Positions 23,020-34,628 of a stretch of 64,000 bases of DNA are shown here, piece by piece. The notes below the pieces were generated by a model. The model searched no databases. It saw only the letters and a list, made by a program, of their open reading frames with translations, and had not been told where the DNA came from. Numbering within the stretch: the first letter of the stretch is position 1; each line of letters starts with the position of its first letter. The position numbers and the translations under genes are program-made. Location: the NCBI GenBank assembly GCA_003194525.1, contig NBIV01000315.1, forward strand, positions 1 through 64,000, read 5' to 3'. Origin of the DNA: Gracilariopsis chorda. Taxonomy: Eukaryota; Rhodophyta; Florideophyceae; Gracilariales; Gracilariaceae.

Positions 23020-24824
23020 AAAGTGACATGCCGGGACCTCACAATTCGAGGTATCTCATTGTCACCAGTGACCAGAACCTCGTAAACACCATGATCCAGA
23101 GTCTGCAAGTACACTCCCTCAAGTGCACGAGACTCGAACTTGGTGTCCGGGTTCATTTTCAATACATATGCTGCGCATCCAAACACTCTAGCATGCTTCA
23201 TTGATGGCTTATTACCATTCACCAACAGGTATGGAGTTGAGCTGGTGGTAGAATGTGGAACTCTGTTGCAAAGATAAATAACCTAGTTGAGTGCATAGGG
23301 CCATAGGCACTCTGGCAAGTTGGCTTGAATCAGCAAAGCTTGAGCAGCTTCTTCCATGGTGCGATTGATGCGCTCGGCAATTGCGTTATGTTCCGGTGTA
23401 TAGGGAGTAAGAACGACGTTCCCTGCAGACCATTGGCATTGTTTTCTTGTAACGCAATTTACTCCTCTGCATTGTTCGAGTGCAAATTTTGAACAAGCAC
23501 ATGCGCTCCTCCAAGCTGCTGGAGCTTCTGCCATATACCCAAACAGACTACCCCAATTTCAGATCTATGCAACATGAAGCCGAGGAAGACATATCGAGAG
23601 CGGTCATCGATAAACGCAGACGCATACTGAAAACGATCTGGAAACAATGGCAGCAGAGGACCAATGATGTCCGAGTGCACAATGTCTCCAATCTCCTTTG
23701 ATCGTTTGAACTTTCCCAAAAACGGAAATTTATGCGCTTTGCCAAGTCGGCATGGTCGACATTATTCCTCCATGTGTTTCAGCTTTGGCACTCCATCAAC
23801 TTGCTCGTGTACATTTTGAAGGTCTCGTGGGTTCATATGTGGAAGTCGGCGGTGTCACAGCTTTGTGACTTCTTGGTCTTTTGCGGATAGTAGCCTTGTG
23901 TGATCGGTGTGCTAGATGGGCCATGGCAGCGTGTACAACTTAGATCGTGTGTGTCGTTGACCACAACCAATTCCAAACCCCTCTTCGTGGGTAATGCGAC
24001 TAACCATTTTTTGTGGCAACAGCATAAGCACGCCCATTGGACTCAATGTTTGAGTTGGAATCTGATATATTACAATCATTTTCGCCCCCATTTGACAATT
24101 TGTTACGTCCACTAGAACGGCCGTTACCTTTACCTCGGTTGTTTTTACGGTTACGACCACGAGTGGCACTGACAGAACCAAGTTGACGAGCATTGTACTC
24201 ATCAATCAGGGTAGTTGCCACATAGTCCCATGTCAATTCCGAGATCTCCTTAGTCCTAAGTGCCGCAGCGGTTGACTCTAGTGAGCAGTTGGGGTCGATA
24301 GATGCTAGTAGCATTGGAGCCTTATGTGACTCTGGAATGGCAGCATCCTTCCCCATTCGGTCTAATTGTGAGAATAAAGAGGCAAACTGGTCCACAAATT
24401 CTGACATATTTTGCCGATTATACGACATTCTGAACAGTTGGGTCTGTACCGCGATACGAGAGACTGTTCGGTTGGAGGCATAACGTGCATCTAGCATTCT
24501 CAATATACGCCCAGGATCATCATCCACATCCATGACAACGCGTAGTGGGGCATCTCCAAGTGCACAGATGATGGTTGCCTATGCCTTTTCCCGTTTCTGC
24601 ATGAGTCGGGAACTGCCTTGAGCAGCACTAAAGGTTGAATCGTGAGTCATTGTGGCACTAGATGCCTCATCCAGTGTAGATGCCACTACATTCCACACAT
24701 CTTTAATGTGACATGCGGCACGAAGTCGATGCCGCCATAACGTATAATCCTCACCACGCTTACCATGAAAGCGTGGGAATTTCACACAGGAGTTCGTTTC
24801 AGACTCAACTTCAGAGTCAGACAT
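23020..24824 (-). pseudogene. Copia-2 E1 gag and integrase remnants
   Basis: Minus-strand Gag (PRFHGKRGEDYTLWRHRLR near its start, closely matching Copia-1 Gag) and part of integrase (HSDIIGPL, YTPEHNAIAERIN). Broken and incomplete; the protease region is not evident. Confidence 0.82.
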
Positions 24825-25478
24825 ACTTCCAGAAGGAGCTGAAACACCAATGAATATATAATTCTAAGCAGGGTGAGGGACTCAATGCTTTTCAAAATCC
24901 GATTACCAAGAGAGGAAAAGTGTTGAAGCGGAGGGTCAGCCAAGAAACTTGCAGCTGAGATCACTCTAAGATATGAATACTGGAGTTGAGTAATGCCAGC
25001 AATCGACAGCAAGGGCGCCAGCAGAGACCGTGTAACCAAGTCTCAACGCTCGTCCAGACGCGTTTGGTACGCGAATCACAGGCGGGGTTCGGGTCCTGGA
25101 CGCCCGGAGTATACTCACAAGTGGCTCTGAAGCGCACTCAGAAAAGAAAAGAAAAGATGAAACTTCGTAAAAGCGGGCGCACTGACAGGAGAAAGTACCT
25201 CCGCTGCCCTAAGGGTTGAACCCCTGGACCCTGGTGGCTCTCTCCAGGTGCAAGATGCGATTTTCTTCGACCTGCCCTACTCTGCGCACTTCAAGAGCAG
25301 GGTGCTCAATCCGTACGAGAACGTCCCAGGGAGGTTACTGACAAGCGCGATATGTTTTCACCAGTTGACCGCTACTGGTCTCTTGCAGGATATCAGCTCG
25401 ATCTTACGCACGCACGCAAAAAATGAAAGTTAGATAAGAGCGACGTCTGCACTATGTCGAAGCTCTGGGCCCATAACC
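24825..25478 (-). other. Copia-2 5' leader, E1
   Basis: Leader between gag and 5' LTR on the minus strand; PBS complement CTGGGCCCATAACC at 25,465-25,478. The hairpin pair lies at 25,188-25,202 (GGAG/CTCC) and 25,211-25,225 (AGGG/CCCT, loop GTTCAA). Both are also present at the same place in E2 (38,015-38,668). No gene seen. Confidence 0.75.
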
Positions 25479-26279
25479 TGAGGGTGATAACTGATGTTGA
25501 TGATAATGATAACTGAAGTTGGGCTTCGACAGAAGGCAACGAAGAAGAATGAAACAATAACAAGAGTGAAGGTTGTCAGCCTTGGGGTCGTTTACTTGGA
25601 GATGCAACATCAGCAACTTATATAGCATCACTAAAGTTCACTACAGCTACAAGAAAAACCCTAACCACTAAGTGCGGACAGCCAGTACTACCAATCATAT
25701 TCAACCATAACACAATAAGGGTTGCACAAACTGGTGACAGTTAACTACAACCATGCATAACATTATTCCAGCACATGCCAACGAGGCACGGTAAGTGAAA
25801 CAACCATGGCCACAAAATGCCTGCATGTCACAGCGCTGTATAATGACTTACTTGCGTCATCATGACCATGACGATACACAAAGTCGCATGACACTGTATC
25901 CATATTGATAACCTAAGTCCATTGCGTGCGGTGCACGTGCTGGCACACACAATCACACGTCTGCCGGAACGTGATGTTCCTGTAAATCATTGTAGCCACA
26001 CAGAATCTCATGTACGTTGTCCATTCACATTATGCCTAGTGGCCCATGCTGTGCCTACGACCCATACAATGTATACCAGTTGTAATCCACGTAATGCATA
26101 TGGGCAAATGCAGTAGCCAATCATAAGCCCATTTCACGTTGGGTTAGAGCACACGCGCATTTGCGCTTTTGCACAGAAGGTGCTCACAAGTGCCCATCGT
26201 TATATGCAACGTTGTTTCCAAGTAGTCTACCATGATGTCCTAGGGCTATCAGGCACTCGACCACGTGCCAACATCAACA
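25479..26279 (-). repeat. Copia-2 LTR shared by E1 and E2
   Basis: An 801-base LTR; on the minus strand it reads TGTTGATG...CCCTCA. It is bounded by the leader and PBS of E1 on one side and by the E2 pol end (LEEEC) plus purine tract on the other, so two tandem copies share it. Confidence 0.92.
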
Positions 26280-27776
26280 CTCCTCCTCGAGTTCCTGATG
26301 AAGTCCAGCTCGTTCCAATATCACTCGTGCAGCGGCAGGGCTAAGTGGCTTGGTGAGGATGTCGGCGTCATGGTCTTCACTCGGAACATAGCTCACAGTT
26401 ATTAATGTATCCTTGACTAGTTGCCTAATGAATTGTACCTTGACGTCTATATGCTTTGCATGCCCAGAAGGGCAACGTTCACCAACAGCCCACTCAATAG
26501 CACAATGGTTGTCTGAGAGGATTGGAACATTCTTACCAACTGCTATTCCACACTTTCTGAGCACACGTCATATCCAGAGTATCTCCTGAGCAGCCATTAT
26601 CAATGCATAGTATTCGGCCTCACCAGTGGACAGTGCAACCGAGGACTGCTTACGGGCACCATAGGAACATGAGCTGGAGCCAAGTTTAATCAAATACCCA
26701 GACAAAGACTTACCATCTGTTGTATCGCCAGCAAAATCAGAGTCTACAAAAGCATTTAACTGTAGACTTCCTTGGCGGTGCAGTAAAACATGATCACCAG
26801 TGCCACGTAGAAATCGTAATACACGTTTGGCTGCTCGATGACATTATGCAGCAGGAGCATTCTGGAAGCGCGCCAGTATAAGAACAGGATCCAGTATGTC
26901 CAAACGCGTACGCAATGCCAAGTACAGCAGAGACCCGATCATCTGCTGATACAATTGAACATCACATGGTGATTTATGCTCCTCCACATCAAGTGAAGAA
27001 AAGAAATATTCCACCATTTGGCTTGGTGCTGATTTCGAATTCTGCAGTCCAAACCTGCGCAGTATCCCTTCGATATACATGGGTTGTGCAAGTTTCACAC
27101 CCAATATCTGGCAATTGGAGTCCGTCTTCCAGGTAAACGCAACACCTAGGTAGAGTCTGACACGATCCTCAACACGCAGATCATACAGTGCCTTGAGCTC
27201 CTCCAAGAGTCGGGACCGTTCTTCAGCACTTGGCGTGAAGATGAGAAGGTCGTTCACGTATACCAGGATGTACGCATAGGTATTCGTGGTCAATTTGCGC
27301 AGGAACACGCATGGTGCACTAGGCAGTTCTTCAAATCGTAAGCCTTTAATATCAGTACTGAACTTGGTGTGCCACGCAAGGTGAGCCTGTTTCAGTCCAT
27401 ATGTTGCATTTAGCAGTTTAAAACAACGCCACTTCAGCCCAGGTATACCACGCGGAGACATTACACAAAGGGCTTCCTTTAGGTCACCATTGAGGAACGC
27501 GGTCTTGATGTCAACCTGTGCGACATACATTTGCATGCACAGCACAAGGTACAAGAACATGCGAATCAAGTTGAAAGATACAACCGGTGCATACGTCTCC
27601 ATGTAATCCTGACCATATGTCTGGTGGTTCCCTCCTGCTACGATTCGAGCTCGGAATCGGTCCACTGAGGCGTCTGCATCACGTTTCACTTTAAGAATGA
27701 CATGTGTAAGTAACGGGTGTGACTGCAGTGAGTCATCTGGAACCCAATTACCTTTGTCGTTTAGTGATGTGAGCTC
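26280..27776 (-). pseudogene. Copia-2 E2 reverse transcriptase and RNase H part
   Basis: On the minus strand, the reverse transcriptase core (YGQDYMETYAPVVSF, KTAFLNGDLKEA, a YVxD-type active site near 27,250) is followed by RNase H and ends LEEEC at the LTR. A few breaks. Closely matches 39,470-40,967 and, in opposite orientation, 43,820-45,308. Confidence 0.87.
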
Positions 27777-28556
27777 TGTTGGCAGTAGTACCTGTGCTGT
27801 CACTGATAACCAAATGTTCCGGGGAGCATGGGCTGTTATAGAGGGTACCTCTGCAAAAGCGCATATGCGCGTGTGCGCGAACCCAACGTGAAACTGGCTT
27901 CTGATTGGCTACTGCAAATGTACATATGCAACGTGGTGCGTACAAGTGGTATGGCATAACTGGATCGGTTTGACACACCCACGTGTCCAGCTACTACAGT
28001 GGTCACAGTGTACGTTGTGTGCAGGTGTTACTGGTGAAGTGGTTGACACCTGGTACAAGTGGTACAGCAGTGGTTGGTACAATGGTAAGGTGCGCATGCA
28101 CTGTCAACAGGTTTACACATGCACGGGTATATTGATGACTTGGGTGTTGTGTGCATTGCCACATGATGACATGGCACTAACACCACAGGTTACGTGCCGA
28201 CTTACTGTTACGTGTTGACTTACCGTGATGTGTTGGCATGTGCTGGCGTGTGTTGGAGTCATGAATTTGTGCCTTGTCATGGTCATGTGTATGCACGTAA
28301 CTATTACGGAACGTTGGTGCGTTGGTGTGCGTTGATGTAATGAGGTTGTGCTGATCTGGCTATGTCATGTTAGATGATGATTGGTATTATTGAGTGTCCC
28401 TGCTTAGTGGTTTAGTTTTTTACTTGTAGTTGGTGTTCCCGCGCAATTCGAGTTTAGAGTGGTACATAAGATGTGCCTGAAGGACCTCCAAGTAAATCCA
28501 AGCCAGAGCTGGCGAACTTCCCTTCCATCTCCTCAACTTCCTTTCAACTTTCAACA
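27777..28556 (+). repeat. Copia-3 5' LTR
   Basis: A 780-base LTR, TGTTGGCAGTAG...TTTCAACA, followed directly by the PBS. It contains tandem CTTACCGTG/CTTACTGTT-type repeats near 28,200-28,230, the shared palindrome block near 27,858 and an ATTGG box. Confidence 0.94.
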
Positions 28557-28570
28557 GGTTATGGGCCCAG
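28557..28570 (+). promoter_or_regulatory. Copia-3 primer-binding site
   Basis: GGTTATGGGCCCAG, the same anticodon-region complement of initiator tRNA-Met used by Copia-1. Confidence 0.85.
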
Positions 28571-28936
28571 CCCCGCTGACCGCTGCCGCTATCCCTTTCC
28601 GTATCGTTCGTCTGTCGCCGCTCTCCCTCACCGCCGTTCATCCGTTTCGCTGTTGCTGCCTCTTTCGTCGTTGCGTCGGGTGTCTTGATCCCATTGTTGG
28701 TCGGTGTTGGTCATTCTCCTTGGGTTTGCGTTCCTCCCTGAGGGCGTTGTGGTGGTGGTGGTTCGACGTTTACTTCCTATCGTTGTTGAGTTGGGCCTCC
28801 GTTGTTGCCCGTGTTGTCGATCGCTATCTACTTTGTGTGTGACACTCCCTCTATCTTGTGTTTTGGGATCCCCGAATCGTTTGTCAGGTCGTATCCGTGA
28901 GGTCGAGTCGGTCTAGTTTCGAAGTCTGGGCTCCGT

Positions 28937-29715
28937 TGTTGAAAGTTGAAAGGAAGTTGAGGGGATGGAAGGGAAGTTCGCCAGCTCTGGCTTGGATTTA
29001 CTTGGAGGTCCTTCAGGCACATCTTATATACCACTCTAAACTCGAATTGCGCGGGAACACCAATTACAAGTAAAACCTAAACCACTAAGCAGGGACACTC
29101 AATACTACCAATCATCATCTAACATGACATAGCCAGCTCAGCACAACCTCATTACATCAACGCACACCAACGCACCAACGTTCCGTAATAGTTACGTGCA
29201 TACACATGACCATGACAAGGCACAAATTCACGACTCCAACACACGCCAGCACATGCCAACACATCACGGTAAGTCAACACGTCACGGTAAGTCGGCACGT
29301 AACCTGTGGTGTTAGTGCCATGTCATCATGTGGCAATGCACACAACACCCACGTCATCAATATACCCGTGCATGTGTAAACCTGTTGACAGTGCATGCAC
29401 ACCTTACCATTGTACCAACCACTGCTGTACCACTTGTACCAGCTGTCAACCACTTCACCAGTATCCCCTGCACTCAACGTACACTGTGACCACTGTAGTA
29501 GCTGGACACGTGGGTGTGTCCAACCGATCCAGTTATGCCATACCACTTGTACGCACAACGTTGCATATGTACATTTGCAGTAGCCAATCAGAAGCCAGTT
29601 TCACGTTGGGTTCGCGCACACGCGCATATGCGCTTTTGCAGAGGTACCCTCTAAAACAGCCCATGCTTCCCGGACCATTTGGTTTTCAGTGACAGCACAG
29701 GTACTACTGCCAACA
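28937..29715 (-). repeat. Copia-3 solo LTR inside the Copia-3 leader
   Basis: A 779-base reverse-oriented LTR with perfect target duplication TCCGT (28,932-28,936 and 29,716-29,720). The family has inserted into itself, and the copy was then reduced to one LTR. Confidence 0.95.
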
Positions 29716-30435
29716 TCCGTGATCGTGTGCTCAGCAGTTGTTTGTTTTTCGTGTTTCTTAATCATCATCTGGTGTCCACTGCGACGAGCGGTTGGTCCGG
29801 GTTACTTTGGGTGATTCCAGGTATCCGGGGACGTGAGCCTGGCGGCTTGAACCAAAGCGGGTGTATTGTCGAGCGGCTTCCCACCGGTCCGTTTGGACAG
29901 ATAACGGTGACGGTCGTTAAGACCTGGTAAGTTCAGCGGGTGCATCTGTGGACGGGTTGCCGTGGCGTACTGCGCTGGTGCGGGTGATTGAATTATTTGT
30001 TTTGATCCTGACTGCGTGTCGGGATTCTTGGGCTGTTGCGAAGGTATTCCATAACGTGCTTTTGATCCGTGCATCTGACCCTTGGGCGTTTGTGCGGGGA
30101 GGCGACGTGGCGTAGGCTGACCTCCTTCTTAGGATCAGTCCGCGTGTGACCTTAAGTGGTTGCGCGTTAGCAGCGTACTTTGGTTGCCATAGTAGCTTCA
30201 GTTGCGAGGTCGCGCAAGTTCTTGCAAGAGGCCAGAGAGGGTTATACTTGGTGAAGGCATATCTTGGGTCATTAACCATCCTCTGGAAGCCTCGTAGAGA
30301 GCGACGCATCTTCTACTTAGACGTAGGCGAGGGAAGACAGAAGAAGACGTCTTGTACCCGGAGCATCTCCGGGGGCCAGGGGTCCGACACCCTAGGGTAG
30401 CGGAGGTAGTTTCTCCCGTCAGTGCGCCCGAATTT

Positions 30436-30530
30436 GAAGTTTTGTTGTTGTTGTGGTTGTTGGTTTTGTTGTTATTGTTGTCGTTGTTTTTGTTGTTATT
30501 GTTTTCGTTGTTGCCATTTTTGTGCTACTT
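30436..30530 (+). repeat. GTT-rich simple repeat in the Copia-3 leader
   Basis: Imperfect (GTT)n tract of about 95 bases, interrupted by GTG, TAT and CGT units, ending about 50 bases before the gag start. The Leu/Val-rich open frame across it is a by-product of the repeat. Confidence 0.85.
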
Positions 30531-30583
30531 AAGTGCCGTAGGTCTTTCATCGCACCTGTGCTGTTTGTTGACATCTACCAAGC

Positions 30584-33500
30584 ATGGATTCATTCGGTGG
30601 CATCAAGATTGAAAAGTTGGGCGAGGATAACTTCCATGTATGGAAGCAAAAGGTTGAGTTGCTGCTTGCACTCAAGGACCTCGATGACCATCTTGAATCA
30701 ACCAGGCCTACGGACGATGACGAGTTGTCAGCATGGAAGAAGAAAGACTCCAAGGCCAGGGCTGTTATTGGTCTCAGCATCAGTGATGAGCATTTGGACC
30801 ATTTGAGGGATACCAAGAATGCTGCGGAAATGTGGAAAGCCATTTGTGATGTGTTCCAGCGTAAAACGCTGCTCAACCGAATCAATGCAAGACGTGCCTT
30901 CTACACAGCCAAGATGCAAGATGATGAGAAAATGTTACACTTCATCAATCGTGTTCGTCATCTTGCATCGGATCTGAAGAGCATGGACGTAGTGGTTGAG
31001 GAAGAAGACATCGCTATGGCAATCCTATGTGTGCTACCAGACCGCTTCAAACACCTCATTGTCGCTATTGACACCACGATTGGTGATGGCAAACTCGATT
31101 TAGAGTTTGTGAAGAGTCGTTTGCTGCAAGAGGAACAGCGAATGAACGATCGTGCCAAGGAGGAGTCCGGAAGTGACACGGCTTTGGTCGGTGCGCAGTC
31201 GCGAAAGAAGTCCATGGTGTGCTACTACTGTGGTAAGAAGGGGCATATCCACAGAAACTGTTTCAAGAGACAAGGTGACGAAGCTAGCAAAGAGCAGAGT
31301 GCTGCCGCAAACCCAGCTGTGCAGACCGATCTCGGCAACGAGAAACGAGGATGTGACAGTGACCCTGACTTTGTTGTGTCATTGCGACAGGTTCTGTGGA
31401 AGAAAGTATCAGTGACTGGATCATTGACTCTGGTGCCACCGCCCATATGACGTATGACGAGTCCATGTTTGACAGTTATAGCAAAAGAGAGTCTGCCTGT
31501 GTGAGTATCGGCAATGACTCGAAGCTGGAGTCTCTTGGTCATGGCAGTGTCCACCTCGATCTCGCTGTTGAAGGGCGTAAGAGCAAGTGCCGGTTGGGTG
31601 AAGTAGTGCACGTACCGAATCTAAGGTATCATCTGCTGTCAGTATCTGCGATGTGTGACCTGGGTACGCGAGTGGTGTTTGACAAAACCAAAGTATGTGT
31701 GTACAAAGGCAACACCATGATTGCCCAGGGCCTTCGCATCAAATGACTGTACTACCTATGTACCGCGATTGAAGTACCAGAAGACATGGACAACGCACTT
31801 GTGACTGACCTGTCACTATGGCATGCTCGAATGGCTCATGTGAATGTGGATGGTATCAAACATATGGCTCGTAACGGTGTTGTGTCAGGGCTGAATGTGG
31901 ACTTGAATCAATCGATGGATGTGTGTGACTCTTGTGTAGTGGGAAAATCTACACGTGCTCCAACTCCCAAGCAAGGGGGGGAACGGGCTTTGCACCCATT
32001 GGACCTAGTGCATTCGGACATTTGTGGTCCAATCCAAGTAGGTTCCTTGGGAGGTTCACGCTACTTCGTCACATTCATCGATGATCACTCCCGTTTTTGC
32101 TTCTTGTACATGCTCAAGACCAAGAATGAGGTGTTCCACGTGTTCGTGAAGTGGCTCAAGATGGTTCAAAATCAGAGTGACCGACATGTGAAAACCATCA
32201 CCGCACGTGAGTCTGTGCTACATGCGTTACGCACAGACAATGCTGGTGAATATGTGTCAAAGAAGTTTTCACAAGAGCTTGAACGTCACGGTATTGAACA
32301 TCAGCGAACGGTGCCTTACAATCCACATCAGAATGGTCTGGCCGAACGGTTCAACCGAACACTCATGGACTTGGTGAGATCGATGCTGCATCACAAGAAA
32401 CTGCCAAAGAGCTTCTGGGCTGAAGCATTGAACGTTGCATTGTATGTGCGCAATCGAGTCACCTGCAAGGCCCTTCCGAGTGACGTGACACCACTCGAGA
32501 TGTGGAGTGGATATGAACCTGACTTGAGCAATCTGCGTGTGTTCGGTAGCCGGTGCTGCTACAAAGTGGTGGACCACAAGCTGAAGAAGCTGGAGCAACG
32601 TCCCGTGGAGGCGATCTTTATTGGGTACACATCTGGATCGAACGGTTATAAACTGTGGGATGCGCAAAAGAAGAAGGTGGTTGTGTCGAGAGATGTGAGG
32701 TTTGACGAATGTAGTGGTTCAGATCAATGTACTGACCACGTTGATGATGACGACTATGCTGAGATCGACATCTCGGACAAGCCGAAATCAAACATCACCT
32801 CCACCTCTACTACACCCACCGATGCTGCCCAACTTGAACCCGCTGCACCAGATACTCCACCAGAAGAAGCTTCAGGCAGTGGCCACGATGAGCTCACAGC
32901 TGAGACAGAAGTTGAGCCAGACGTACCAGATCCACAACCACTTTGGAGATCCACTCGTGAGCGTAGAGCGCCTACCTCGTGGTGGCACGGAACTGCCTTA
33001 CTCACTGCCAGTGATGACATCCCATCCTCATACTCGGATGCGGTGTCACGTCCTGATTCAAAAGCGTGGACCAAGGCCATGAACAGTGAGTACGAGTCTC
33101 TGATGGAGCATGACACATGGGAGTTAGTGCCAAGGCCAGCTGACAGCAACGTGATATCATCCAAGTGGGTATTTGTGCAAAAATATGAGGCTGGCGACAA
33201 CGATGAACCAACAGTGAGGTACAAGGCTCGTGTGGTGGCTCGAGTGTTTCTGCAGATCAAAGGTGTAGACTTCTCCGAGACGTATGCACCAGTGGTCAAA
33301 TTCACATCCATTAGAATGATTCTGTCCATTGTAGCAGTGCAGAACTATCATCTGCACCAGATGGATGTGAAGACTGCATTCTTGAATGGCGACCTGGAAG
33401 AGACTGTGTACATGGAGCAGCCCGACGGATTCATCAAACCTGGGAACGAGGACTTGGTATGCCTTCTCAAGAAAGCCATGTATGGGCTACGACAGGCATC

Positions 33501-34608
33501 AAGGCAGTGGTTTGCAAAGATGTACTTGTTCCTCGTGGGTTGGATGGGTCTGAAGCCAAACGTTGCAGACGAGTGCGTCTACACCGGAGAGGTACTGGGA
33601 GCGCTTGTGATCATTGCTCTTTATGTGGACGACTTGCTTATTGCGAGTCCAAGTATGGAGACAATGAATCGCGTAAAGCGTGAACTGTCAAAACGTTTTT
33701 AGATGAAGGATCTCAGTGAAGCGCGCATGGTACTTGGGTTCGAGATCCATCGTGATCGATCCAAAAGACAGCTGTACCTGACACAGTCTGCATACACGCG
33801 TAAGGTCTTAGAACGTTTTGGCATGTTGCAGTGCAAACCAATGGACACTCCCATGGACTCCGGTGCTGACCTCACTAAGGTAGAAGAGCCTCTGACGAAC
33901 ATTCCGTATCGCCAGGTGATCGGTTGTCTGATGTAGCTCTCTGTTGGCACTCGACCGGACATCTCGTTTGCAGTGTCCAAGCTAGCCAAGTATGTCGAGA
34001 AACCTGGAGAGACTCATTGGAATGCGGTCAAGCGTGTTCTGCGTTACCTCAATGGCACTCGCTCCCTCGGACTTACTTATGGCTCCACGACTGATACTCA
34101 GCTGTATGGATACGTAGACTCTGACTGGGCAGGTGATACATCCAACCGCAAGTCCACCAGTGGGTATGTGTTCATGATGTGCGGTGCTCCTGTGTCTTGG
34201 AGCTCGCGCCAACAGGAAGTAGTTGCATTGTCTAGCGCTGAGGCTGAGTATGTGAGTCTGTGCAGTGGGACGAAGGAAGCGATCTGGCTGAGACGAGTAT
34301 GGAGAGGCATTGGCAACGCAAGTGGACTACACGTGGATGAGTCAGTGACGCTAATGGTTGAGCCCACAACTGTGTACGTGGACAACCAAGGTTGCATCGA
34401 CCTTGCTCGAAATGGAGTTGTGAACAAGCGTACTAAGCACATTGATATTCGCTTTCACTTCACCAGAGAGGCTCTACGCGACAAAGCCGTCCAGTTGCAG
34501 TACTGTTCCACGGAAGACATGGTTGCCGATATGCTGACGAAAGCGCTCGGTCGAGTTAAGCTGGCAAGGTTCCGCGGGGACTGTGGCTTGCTTCCCTTAG
34601 ACCTTTGA
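30584..34608 (+). pseudogene. Copia-3 gag-pol
   Basis: Polyprotein beginning MDSFGGIKIEKL. Gag is of the copia UBN2 type, with zinc knuckle CYYCGKKGHIHRNC (31,220-31,261). Then protease DSGATAHM (about 31,425), integrase head LWHARMAHVN and catalytic core (HSDICGP about 32,010, RTDNAGEY about 32,230, HQNGLAERFN about 32,330), reverse transcriptase (ETYAPVVKFTSIR, KTAFLNGDLEE, YVDDLL at 33,622) and RNase H (DSDWAGDTSNRKSTSGYV, about 34,120). Divergent from Copia-1 and Copia-2 in protein sequence, so a separate lineage. Broken, with a handful of breaks. Confidence 0.93.
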
Positions 34609-34617
34609 AGTCAGTGA

Positions 34618-34628
34618 CAGAGGGGGGG
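34618..34628 (+). promoter_or_regulatory. Copia-3 polypurine tract
   Basis: CAGAGGGGGGG directly precedes the 3' LTR. In LTR elements this tract primes plus-strand synthesis. Confidence 0.85.

Larger units (their letters stand above)
23020..26279 (-). mobile_element. Copia-2 element E1, partial, with 5' LTR
   Basis: Reverse-oriented Copia-2: integrase part at left, gag with start ATG at 24,822-24,824 (MSDSEVESE), leader 24,825-25,478, and 5' LTR 25,479-26,279, which is also the 3' LTR of E2. Its first roughly 980 bases are almost identical to 13,812-14,790. The element is internally rearranged, lacks the pol 3' half, and is broken several times. Confidence 0.87.
28557..30583 (+). other. Copia-3 5' leader
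   Basis: About 1.25 kb of untranslated sequence once the solo LTR at 28,937-29,715 is discounted. It starts pyrimidine-rich and ends in a GTT-rich tract directly before gag. At 30,378-30,430 it holds the twin hairpins and CAGTGCGCCCG tail found in the Copia-1 and Copia-2 leaders, although most of the rest of the leader does not align by eye. No gene is supported. Confidence 0.75.

Noticed and set aside
30370-30400. tRNA-like T arm (GGTTCAA-type loop) in copia leaders
   Set aside because: The loop resembles a B box in Copia-2, but no acceptor stem, D arm or anticodon arm surrounds it and other families lack the consensus. Kept as a hairpin module, not a tRNA gene.
30352-30612. Hydrophobic Leu/Val-rich frame resembling a membrane protein
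   Set aside because: It is a translation of the GTT-rich simple repeat; composition alone explains it.
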